DNA of 50,566 nucleotides from Bacteroidales bacterium (GTDB taxonomy: Bacteria > Bacteroidota > Bacteroidia > Bacteroidales > UBA932): the NCBI GenBank assembly GCA_017544265.1, contig JAFYEM010000019.1:1-50566 (forward strand). Reading direction: 5' to 3'. The translations under genes and the position numbers were made by a program. Below the pieces are notes generated by a model, which saw nothing but the letters and a program-made list of their open reading frames with translations, searched no databases and was not told the DNA's origin. This document shows, in pieces, positions 44,012-50,566 of this stretch (position 1 is its first letter; the number at the start of each line of letters is the position of its first letter).

Positions 44012-45993
44012 CATACAGGAATCTTACCGCCGAAGAGGTGGAAATCCTCAAGGCGGCCGGTTGCCGTGCAGAGGACTGGTCCAAGGTGACCACCAGCGCC
44101 GGTGAAGGCGTAACCAGCCATATCAAGAGAGTAGTCTTTTCCGGAGAAGTCCGTTTCGGCTGCTTCGACACCCGTTTCTCCCTCCCGGGCGGAATCAGCA
44201 AGCATTCCGGTCTCTACGACGTGTCCCTGCATAATGTCACGATAGGGGACAACTGCCTGATAGAGAAAGTCTCCAACTATGTCGCCAACTACGACATAGG
44301 CGACGGCAGCCTTGTCGCCAACGTGGACCTGCTGGTCACAGACGGCCTCTCCAGCTTCGGCAACGGAGTCGAGGTCTCGGTGCTCAACGAAACCGGCGGC
44401 CGCGAGGTGCTGATTCACGAAAAACTCAGTGCCCAGATTGCCTATATGATGGCCATGTACCGCCACCGTCCGGCGCTTATCGAGAAGTTGAACGCACTTT
44501 CGAAGGCCTATGCCAAAAAGCATTCTTCGGACCGCGGCACCATAGGCAAAGGCGTCATTCTCCGCAATACCCGCAGCGTGGAGAACGTCCGGATAGGGGA
44601 CTATGCGGTCGTGGTCGGTGCCGGTCGGCTTCGCAACGGCAGCATAGTCAGTAACGCATCGGCGCCTGTGCATATCGGTTACGGCGTCGTCGCGGAAGAT
44701 TTCATCATATCCAGCGGCAGTAAGGTCGAGGACAACACTACGCTCAGCAAGTGCTTCGTCGGGCAGGCCTGCACCCTGGGTCACGGCTACTCTGCTTCCG
44801 ATTCTTTATTCTTCTCGAACTGCCAGGGAGAAAACGGCGAAGCCTGCGCTATTTTCGCCGGGCCTTTCACCGTCACCCATCACAAGTCCACCCTGCTGAT
44901 AGCGGGTATGTTCTCGTTCATGGACGCGGGCAGCGGTTCCAACCAGTCCAACCACATGTACAAACTCGGCCCCATCCATCAGGGCACTCTGGAAAGGGGC
45001 GCGAAGACTGCTTCGGATTCATACATTCTCTGGCCTTCCCGAATCGGCGCCTTCTCGCTGGTAATGGGACGGCACGTCACGCATTCAGACACCACCAACC
45101 TGCCTTTCTCCTATCTCATAGAGCAGCAGAACACCACCTATCTGGTGCCGGGTGTGAACCTCAGGAGCGTGGGTACCATCCGCGACGCCCAGAAGTGGCC
45201 CCGCCGCGACAAGCGCACAGATCCCGAGAAACTGGACTGCATCAATTACAACCTCCTGAGTCCGTACACCATCCAGAAGATGATAAAAGGACTCAAACTG
45301 CTTGGGAACCTGCAGTATTCCTCAGGTGAGCTTTCCGATGTCTATTCCTACCACAGCACCAAAATCCGCAACACCTCGCTGCGCAACGGTATCGGCTATT
45401 ACCGTACTGCCGTGACCAAGTTCCTCGGAAACTCGATTATCAAAAAACTGGAAAACCTGCCTGCAGGCGCTTCGGACGAACTTATCCGGCAGACACTCCG
45501 CCCTGAGACCGAAATCGGTCACGGCCAGTGGGCGGACCTGAGCGGCCTGATTGCACCGATGAGTGAAATCGAGAGGGTGATCTCAGAGATAGAAAACGGG
45601 ACCCTGGGGCGGCTCGGGGATATCAATGACGAGTTCCGCAAGATGCACGCCAACTACTATACATACGAGTGGACATGGGCCTATGACCGGATTCAGGAGT
45701 TCTTTGAAATTGCTCCCGAGACAATCACCGCCAAAGAGGTTAAGGAAATAGTGCTGAAATGGGAGGATGCGGTTATCGGTCTGGACAACATGCTCTACGA
45801 GGATGCCCGCAAGGAGTTCAACCTGGCGTCAATGACAGGCTTCGGCGCAGATGGAAGCCGGGAGGACAAGGAACGCGACTTCGAGGAAGTCCGGGGCGAT
45901 TTCGAGTCTAATTCGTTCGTTACGGCCGTCCTGGAGCATATCCGCGTCAAGAAGGCCCTCGGCGACGAACTTATCGGCAGGCTGGACGCGTAA
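44008..45993 (+). CDS. DUF4954 left-handed beta-helix protein
   Basis: 661 aa. The N-terminus (YRNLTAEEVEILKAAGCRAE) and a long set of hexapeptide-like repeats from about residue 65 to 300 (LHNVTIGDNCLIEKV, VRIGDYAVVVGAGRL, PVHIGYGVVAEDFIISSG) point to a left-handed beta-helix. A strongly conserved middle follows (DSLFFSNCQGENGEACAIFA, MFSFMDAGSGSNQSNH). The sequence matches the Bacteroidetes DUF4954 family as I know it, related in fold to nucleotide-sugar transferases and acyltransferases. The reaction is not established. It sits between an aminotransferase and glycosyltransferases. Confidence 0.88.
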   Translation: MTYRNLTAEEVEILKAAGCRAEDWSKVTTSAGEGVTSHIKRVVFSGEVRFGCFDTRFSLPGGISKHSGLYDVSLHNVTIGDNCLIEKVSNYVANYDIGDGSLVANVDLLVTDGLSSFGNGVEVSVLNETGGREVLIHEKLSAQIAYMMAMYRHRPALIEKLNALSKAYAKKHSSDRGTIGKGVILRNTRSVENVRIGDYAVVVGAGRLRNGSIVSNASAPVHIGYGVVAEDFIISSGSKVEDNTTLSKCFVGQACTLGHGYSASDSLFFSNCQGENGEACAIFAGPFTVTHHKSTLLIAGMFSFMDAGSGSNQSNHMYKLGPIHQGTLERGAKTASDSYILWPSRIGAFSLVMGRHVTHSDTTNLPFSYLIEQQNTTYLVPGVNLRSVGTIRDAQKWPRRDKRTDPEKLDCINYNLLSPYTIQKMIKGLKLLGNLQYSSGELSDVYSYHSTKIRNTSLRNGIGYYRTAVTKFLGNSIIKKLENLPAGASDELIRQTLRPETEIGHGQWADLSGLIAPMSEIERVISEIENGTLGRLGDINDEFRKMHANYYTYEWTWAYDRIQEFFEIAPETITAKEVKEIVLKWEDAVIGLDNMLYEDARKEFNLASMTGFGADGSREDKERDFEEVRGDFESNSFVTAVLEHIRVKKALGDELIGRLDA

Positions 45994-46910
45994 TGGTAAG
46001 TGCCGTAATAGTCTCGATGAGGAATTCCCGCCGTCTGCGGGATGCTCTTTCGGGTCTGTTGCAGCACACGAAAACGCCGCTGGAAGTATTTGTAGTGGCA
46101 TATCTTTATCCTCCGGAGGAACTTGAATCCCTTCGGAAGGATTTTCCGGACATACATATTGTCGAGAGCAACGAAACCCGGGGCTTCTCGGAGAACAACA
46201 ATCTGGCGCTTCGCCAGGTGAGCGGGGAATATTGTTTCATAGTCAATGATGACACCCTGATTGATTCGCCGCTTGTGGATGAACTTGTGGATGATATGCT
46301 TAAGTTCGGTCCCCGCTGCGCTGCTGTGACTCCGAGAATAGTCTTTCCATCCGGAAAGGTACAGACCTGCGGCCGGGCGCCATGGAATGCCTGGAGATGG
46401 ATGAAACATTACCTCCATCTGGTGGATGAGACCATTCCCACGAAATGGAGCATGAAGGTCGGGCAGTTCCGGACCTGGACTCTCAACGGGGCGTGTTTCC
46501 TTGCAAGGACCAGTGTTTTCCGCAAGGCGGGATGGTTCGACGAGCGTTTCTTTTTCACTCCGGAAGACATAGCCATCGGACAGAAGTTCAACGAAATGGG
46601 TTATCAGGTCTGGTGCGATTCGGACGCGGTCATTGTCCATATTGCCGGCGACACCGCATCGACTCTCGGGCCTGCGATAAAGGCGGCGAGGGTAAAGGGC
46701 GCGCTGCTGTATTATGCCCCGCACCGTTTCGGGCGCTTCTTCCTGAAACTCTATGTCGCCGTAGTGGAGTTTTGCCGGCTGGTAAAGCATGGTTTCCGCG
46801 AGAGTGTCGCCTCTGCCGTGCTCGGCAGCGTCTTCACTTCCGAAACCCCGAAGGAAACATTCATCCGTATTAACATTGAAACAGAGCCACCGCCTTTATT
46901 GATAAATTAA
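45993..46910 (+). CDS. Family 2 glycosyltransferase (rhamnosyltransferase-like)
   Basis: 305 aa, starting on the last base of the DUF4954 stop codon. Motifs: VSAVIVSMRNSRRLRDAL, ESNETRGFSENNNLALR, the DxD site FIVNDDTLID, LNGACFLARTSVFRKAGWFD and FFTPEDIAIGQKFNEMGYQV. This is the pattern of WbbL-like GT2 enzymes. Since the organism makes dTDP-rhamnose, a rhamnosyltransferase is plausible but unproven. It acts in the cytoplasm at the membrane, with hydrophobic helices near the C-terminus. Confidence 0.88.
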   Translation: MVSAVIVSMRNSRRLRDALSGLLQHTKTPLEVFVVAYLYPPEELESLRKDFPDIHIVESNETRGFSENNNLALRQVSGEYCFIVNDDTLIDSPLVDELVDDMLKFGPRCAAVTPRIVFPSGKVQTCGRAPWNAWRWMKHYLHLVDETIPTKWSMKVGQFRTWTLNGACFLARTSVFRKAGWFDERFFFTPEDIAIGQKFNEMGYQVWCDSDAVIVHIAGDTASTLGPAIKAARVKGALLYYAPHRFGRFFLKLYVAVVEFCRLVKHGFRESVASAVLGSVFTSETPKETFIRINIETEPPPLLIN

Positions 46911-46912
46911 AT

Positions 46913-47743
46913 ATGAAGATTCTGGTAATCATAGTGATACACAACGGCATGAAGTGGCTGGAACGTTGCCTCGGGAGCGTGAAGGGAGCGGACGTGTTTG
47001 CCGTGGACAGCGCTTCGGAGGACGGCTCGGCAGATTTTGTCGCAGCGAAGTTCCCGGAAGCGCATCTTGTGCGTAAAGCCGAGAACATCGGTTTCGGAGC
47101 CGGGAACAACCTGGGTCTGAAGTACGCAGTCGAGAGGGGATATGACTATGTGTATCTGATGAACCAGGACGCCTGGCTGGAGGAGGATACGTTGGGAAGG
47201 CTGGTGGAAGCGGCCGAGTCAAATAAGGAATACGGTATCCTTTCACCTGTGCAGAGGTCTGCCACCGGTGAGCCTGACAGGCAGTTTTCGAAGTTATGGA
47301 AAGGTGGCGGTGGAATTCAGGAAGTGAAATTCGTAATGGCGGCACACTGGCTTGTGCGACGCACCTGCATACTGAAAACCGGCGCATTCGCACCGATTTT
47401 CACGCATAACGGGGAGGACGACAACTACTGCGACAGGGCCCGCTACCATGGCTATAAAATCGGAATTAGCGGCAATGTTTCCGCAGTCCACGACAGGGGA
47501 CAGAGGCCGGATGGCAAAGCCGCAAGGCTGCGCCGGAGCACGTTCACAGGGGCCGTCGCTACGCTTTGCAACCCCTCGTGGCCCCTTTTCGCAGAGTCTG
47601 TCTATGTAATCCTTTTCGCCTTCTGGAAATCGGTAAAACACGTCTCATTTCTTCCGATCAGCTACCTCGGGGAAGTATTTAAACTTCGCCGGGAAATAGC
47701 CCGAACACGAAAAGAATCGGTCCTTTTTGGCGCTTATTTGTAA
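46913..47743 (+). CDS. Family 2 glycosyltransferase
   Basis: 276 aa, 2 nt after the preceding transferase. Motifs: ILVIIVIHNGMKWLERCL, FAVDSASEDGSADF, RKAENIGFGAGNNLGLKYA, LMNQDAWLEEDTL (DxD-equivalent) and THNGEDDNYCDRARYHGYK. The WbbL-like class again fits. The two adjacent genes probably add sequential sugars to the same acceptor. They are separated from the main polysaccharide locus by the fucose genes and the aminotransferase/DUF4954 pair. Confidence 0.87.
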   Translation: MKILVIIVIHNGMKWLERCLGSVKGADVFAVDSASEDGSADFVAAKFPEAHLVRKAENIGFGAGNNLGLKYAVERGYDYVYLMNQDAWLEEDTLGRLVEAAESNKEYGILSPVQRSATGEPDRQFSKLWKGGGGIQEVKFVMAAHWLVRRTCILKTGAFAPIFTHNGEDDNYCDRARYHGYKIGISGNVSAVHDRGQRPDGKAARLRRSTFTGAVATLCNPSWPLFAESVYVILFAFWKSVKHVSFLPISYLGEVFKLRREIARTRKESVLFGAYL

Positions 47744-47759
47744 ATTTTTATTAATTTTG
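47726..47759 (+). promoter_or_regulatory. Possible promoter of the outer-membrane barrel pair
   Basis: TTTG (47726-47729) and TAATTTTG (47752-47759) resemble the Bacteroidetes -33/-7 pair with a 22-nt spacer, slightly long. The -33 box would lie inside the end of the preceding gene. The A/T-rich leader after it (47760-47802) fits a promoter region. Confidence 0.4.
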
Positions 47760-47802
47760 CAAACAATATAGACAATTTTTAGTTTAATAAATAGTACCTG
47801 AA

Positions 47803-48528
47803 ATGAAAAAACTAATGAAAATTGTGGCCGTTGCAGCTATGATGCTTGCCGCGACCAACGCTTTCGCCCAGCTCGAGGTTGGATTCGGCTTCGCTTCCGA
47901 GACGTACAGGCAAACTGACCCGGACCTAAATGCAAAGAATTGGAACTCCAGCTTTGACGCCTATGGTTTCTATGCAGGAGTCGCCTATGGCATCCAGATT
48001 GTACCCAATTTCAAGATTACTCCCGGTCTTTACTATTCTATGACCTCTGCGAATAAGGGATATGTCGTTGCGGACGGCAAGAAGACTGAATACAACTTCA
48101 AGGATGACGATGCCAAGACCGGTCCTATGGTTCACCATGACCTCAGCCTCCCCATCCTTTTCAGCTATTCCATTCCCGCCGGCCCCGTGAAGATTACTCC
48201 TTTCCTCGGCCCCAACCTGCTCTTCAACATTGAAACTGCATATGAAAACAAGTCTGCTATGTTCAAGGAGGCCTATGGTACCACCAGTAATAGCTATTAT
48301 AAGATATATGGCCGGGATCTTAGTGCTGACGGAGTTAAGGGTACCGTTAAAAACAACCCTGACCTCAGCCGCTTTGACGTCCAGGGCCAGGTGGGTCTCG
48401 CCATCGAAATCATGGACCTGTTCGTGGTCAAGGGCGGTTACAACTTCGGTTTCCTCGACCGCAACAAAGACAAGGATGTCATCCTCCACAGCAACAGCTG
48501 GTTCATCGGCGTTGCAGTCACCCTCTAA
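47803..48528 (+). CDS. Outer-membrane beta-barrel protein (PF13568-like)
   Basis: 241 aa with a signal peptide (MKKLMKIVAVAAMMLAATNA then FAQ). Alternating amphipathic strands follow: LEVGFGFASETYRQTD, FYAGVAYGIQIVPNFKITPG, HHDLSLPILFSYSIPAG and ITPFLGPNLLFNIET. The last strand, SWFIGVAVTL, has the outer-membrane barrel look. Proteins of this kind are common in Bacteroidetes and usually of unknown function. A related but distinct barrel follows 3 nt downstream, so the pair may be a duplication or a functional couple. Confidence 0.85.
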   Translation: MKKLMKIVAVAAMMLAATNAFAQLEVGFGFASETYRQTDPDLNAKNWNSSFDAYGFYAGVAYGIQIVPNFKITPGLYYSMTSANKGYVVADGKKTEYNFKDDDAKTGPMVHHDLSLPILFSYSIPAGPVKITPFLGPNLLFNIETAYENKSAMFKEAYGTTSNSYYKIYGRDLSADGVKGTVKNNPDLSRFDVQGQVGLAIEIMDLFVVKGGYNFGFLDRNKDKDVILHSNSWFIGVAVTL

Positions 48529-48531
48529 TCC

Positions 48532-49146
48532 TTGAAAAGACTACTTACAGTCTTACTGACGACAATACTTTTCTCCACTGTAGCAAGCGCCCAGCTGGTT
48601 CTGGGGCTCGGCTACAGCGGAGAAAGTTTTAATGATATCAATATACGCGGCGGGCGCACTTCAATGAGCCCCCACGGCGTAATCGCAGCGGCGGCCTGGA
48701 GGATACCGCTGCTCGCAAAGGGAGGGCACCTTCTCGCCCTCGAGCCAGGCCTTGCTTTCTCATTTTCAAAGGCCTCCTCCATGAAAATAGCGGATGCGGC
48801 CGGGGTGGTATCTGACTACAAGTCCGATGTCTTTTTCTCGGATGTCTCTCTTCCGGTTCTCGCCACCTACGGCTACACTTTCGCCGGAATTGTCGCCCCC
48901 TACATCGCTCTCGGGCCGCGTCTTTGCTACAACATAGACACGTATTCTGCGCGCGAGAGCATATATTCCGGCACTTCCACCACTCATTTCGCGATTCAGG
49001 CCGCTCTTGGCGGAGGGGTCACTCTCTGGGACCATTACCGCCTCGGGGCTTATTATTGTTTCGGCCTTTTCAACCGCGAATTCCGCTCCGAGGACCGGAA
49101 CCTTTTCCCATCGAATGTGGTAGCCACGTTCTGCTATATTTTCTAG
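48532..49146 (+). CDS. Second outer-membrane beta-barrel protein
   Basis: 204 aa. The start is TTG 48532, since no ATG precedes the signal peptide (KRLLTVLLTTILFSTVASAQ), and it lies 3 nt after the first barrel gene. Strands similar in order to the neighbour are visible: LVLGLGYSGESFNDINI, LLALEPGLAFSFSK, SDVSLPVLATYGYTFAG and YIALGPRLCYNIDTYSA. It ends in Phe (VVATFCYIF), the usual outer-membrane insertion signal. The barrel is shorter than its neighbour's. The function is unknown. Confidence 0.8.
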   Translation: MKRLLTVLLTTILFSTVASAQLVLGLGYSGESFNDINIRGGRTSMSPHGVIAAAAWRIPLLAKGGHLLALEPGLAFSFSKASSMKIADAAGVVSDYKSDVFFSDVSLPVLATYGYTFAGIVAPYIALGPRLCYNIDTYSARESIYSGTSTTHFAIQAALGGGVTLWDHYRLGAYYCFGLFNREFRSEDRNLFPSNVVATFCYIF

Positions 49147-49214
49147 ACGTTTCCCGTCTCCTGCCCTTGTCTTCCCGACTGGGCGAAATGTGCGGAGATA
49201 TATCGAAATGACAG

Positions 49215-49246
49215 TTTGCTTTATAGCATAATTATTGCTACATTTG
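49215..49246 (+). promoter_or_regulatory. secA promoter
   Basis: TTTG at 49215-49218, a 20-nt spacer and TACATTTG at 49239-49246 give a full Bacteroidetes promoter match. A leader of roughly 65-70 nt to ATG 49320 follows. It contains an alternating C/G stretch near 49256-49270 with the palindrome CACGCGTG. Confidence 0.7.
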
Positions 49247-49319
49247 CAAGATTGCACGCGTGTGCGCGCGAGTAAATGCGCATGCGATGACACAAAGATT
49301 TCGAAAAGAAGAGAAGAAA

Positions 49320-50566
49320 ATGACACTTGCAGACTTTCTGAAAAAGATTTTTGGCTCGAAGACGGACAAGGATATGAAGAAAATCCGTCCGATCCTCGAC
49401 AAGATACTCGCTGTTTATCCCGAAATCGACGCACTCTCGAACGACGACCTCAGGGCCCGTACCGTTGACATCAGACAGAAAATCGCCGATGTGGAAAAAC
49501 CTTTCGAAGACCGTATCGCCGAGATTAAGGTGGAACTTGAAGGAGATATCCCTGTTTCCGAGAAAGAGGATCTCGCCACCGAGAGCGACCGTCTGGTAAA
49601 AGACGAGGACGAGGCCATCGAGAAGATACTGATGGAGGTCCTTCCGGAGGTCTTCGCCATTGTGAAATCCACCGCCAGGCGCTTCGCGGGAAGCGAAAAC
49701 GTGGAGGTCACCGCCAGCGAGTTCGACCGCAGCCTCGCCGCTGCCGGCAAGGAATTCATCGAAATAGACGGCGACAAGGCCATCTGGCACAACCACTGGA
49801 TCGCCGGCGGCAACGAGATAACCTGGGACATGGTCCATTACGACGTCCAGCTTATCGGCGGAATAGTCCTGCACCAGGGCAATATCGCAGAGATGGCTAC
49901 CGGTGAAGGAAAGACCCTGGTGGCGACCCTGCCGGTATTCCTTAACGCACTTGCCGGAAAGGGCGTGCACGTGGTTACCGTGAACGACTACCTCTCCAAG
50001 CGTGACTCCGAATGGATGGGTCCCCTGTATCAGTTCCATGGCATTTCCGTCGATTGCATAGACAAGCATCAGCCTAATTCAGACGCCCGCCGCAACGCCT
50101 ACAACTGCGATATCACCTTCGGTACCAACAACGAGTTCGGCTTCGACTATCTGCGCGACAACATGGCCACGCGCCAGCAGGACCTCGTGCAGCGCAAGCA
50201 TCATTATGCCATCGTGGATGAGGTTGACTCCGTGCTGATAGACGACGCGAGGACTCCGCTCATTATCTCCGGCCCCATGCAGAAGGCGGACGACGACGCG
50301 CAGTTCATGGAGTACCGCCCATACGTGGAGCGGCTCTATACAATGCAGCGCACCCTTGTGAACCAGACCCTGATCGAGGCCAAGAAGAAGATTGCCGAGG
50401 GCGACGAGGCCGAAGGCGGAAAACTGCTCCTGCGCTGCCACAAGGGCCTTCCCAAGTACCAGCCGCTGATTAAGTTCCTCTCCGAGCAGGGTATGAAACA
50501 GCTGCTCCAGAAGGCGGAGGCGTATTACATGCAGGACAACGAGAGGGAAATGCCGGTCGTAACGGA
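49320..50566 (+). CDS. secA: Preprotein translocase ATPase SecA, N-terminal part (cut by window end)
   Basis: 415 codons are present and the frame is open to the last base. It starts [23 protein letters not shown]1 shows Walker [12 protein letters not shown] (from residue 192), [32 protein letters not shown] and the DEAD-like box [20 protein letters not shown]. The family drives protein export through SecYEG. Bacteroidetes SecA has an extended segment between the N-terminus and Walker A, seen here as the acidic helical region around residues 60-150. The rest of the protein lies beyond the window. Confidence 0.97.
   Translation, partial: MTLADFLKKIFGSKTDKDMKKIRPILDKILAVYPEIDALSNDDLRARTVDIRQKIADVEKPFEDRIAEIKVELEGDIPVSEKEDLATESDRLVKDEDEAIEKILMEVLPEVFAIVKSTARRFAGSENVEVTASEFDRSLAAAGKEFIEIDGDKAIWHNHWIAGGNEITWDMVHYDVQLIGGIVLHQGNIAEMATGEGKTLVATLPVFLNALAGKGVHVVTVNDYLSKRDSEWMGPLYQFHGISVDCIDKHQPNSDARRNAYNCDITFGTNNEFGFDYLRDNMATRQQDLVQRKHHYAIVDEVDSVLIDDARTPLIISGPMQKADDDAQFMEYRPYVERLYTMQRTLVNQTLIEAKKKIAEGDEAEGGKLLLRCHKGLPKYQPLIKFLSEQGMKQLLQKAEAYYMQDNEREMPVVT

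Noticed and set aside
43016-44014. 332-codon open frame on the minus strand opposite the aminotransferase
   Set aside because: The plus-strand aminotransferase has a complete set of PLP-enzyme motifs; the opposite frame reads as low-complexity shadow sequence.
48532-49146. Second barrel gene as a frameshifted continuation of the first
   Set aside because: It has its own signal peptide directly after a TTG start and its own full set of strands ending in Phe, so it is a separate gene.
1-50566. CRISPR arrays, tRNA or rRNA genes, integrase or transposase genes
   Set aside because: No direct-repeat/spacer pattern, cloverleaf-like gap sequence or recombinase motifs were found. The intergenic gaps are all under about 190 nt and are accounted for by promoters and the repeat elements.

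Overview
The window is a 50.6 kb chromosomal segment of a member of the Bacteroidales with fairly high GC content. Several things point to that order: BACON-domain and M6-protease secreted proteins, a DUF4954 protein, a GumC/Wzc-type tyrosine kinase paired with a PHP-type phosphatase, outer-membrane beta-barrel proteins with PF13568-like features, and promoters of the Bacteroidetes form (TTTG, about 20 nt, then TAnnTTTG) upstream of the export operon and of secA. The genus cannot be fixed from the sequence alone. No rRNA, tRNA, CRISPR array, transposase or phage gene was seen.

Layout. (1) 1-3123, minus strand: a tight operon of a DJ-1/PfpI protein, a small membrane protein, a BACON lipoprotein and the start of an M6 metalloprotease. 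(2) 3200-7808, plus: a secreted GH3 glycosidase and a large MscS-type channel. (3) 7971-11952, plus: a DMT transporter followed by an arginine deiminase-type pathway (amidinohydrolase, carbamate kinase, ornithine carbamoyltransferase). (4) 11941-17450, minus: a periplasmic histidine phosphatase, glutamine-dependent NAD synthase and RecG. (5) 17515-21010, plus: S24/S26 peptidase, PqqD-like protein, nucleotidyltransferase-fold protein and ABC exporter, which looks like a small peptide-maturation locus lacking a visible precursor. (6) 20997-22534, minus: pdxA and rnhA. (7) 22620-40557, plus: a large capsule/exopolysaccharide locus. It begins with the export lipoprotein, co-polymerase kinase and phosphatase. 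It continues with dTDP-rhamnose genes, Wzx, Wzy, several glycosyltransferases, a dTDP-3-amino-3,6-dideoxyhexose branch, an ATP-grasp ligase, a MraY/WecA-type initiating transferase, a WecG/TagA-type transferase and a deacetylase, and it ends in rfbA. (8) 40541-42755, minus: fcl and gmd for GDP-L-fucose. (9) 42824-47743, plus: an aminotransferase, DUF4954 and two more GT2 glycosyltransferases. (10) 47803-49146: two outer-membrane barrels. (11) 49320 to the window end: the first part of secA behind a clear promoter.

How the genes fit together. The polysaccharide locus supplies nucleotide sugars (dTDP-rhamnose, a dTDP-3-aminosugar, GDP-fucose), builds a repeat unit on undecaprenyl phosphate, flips it, polymerises it and exports it under control of tyrosine phosphorylation. 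rfbB is not in the window, so the 4,6-dehydratase step must be encoded elsewhere. The glycosyltransferase core (about 28.2-38 kb) reads visibly richer in A/T than its flanks, as is usual for exchanged surface-sugar loci.

The most unusual non-coding signal is a family of four intergenic elements (7815-7943, 10795-10915, 15216-15339, 41499-41670). Each has a GGGAGGGG-hairpin-GGGAGGGG-hairpin core enclosed by a 20-26 bp inverted repeat whose sequence is private to each copy. The second main lead is the peptidase/PqqD/nucleotidyltransferase/ABC cassette. The third is a pair of adjacent sugar ketoisomerase paralogues that appear to have lost different conserved residues.
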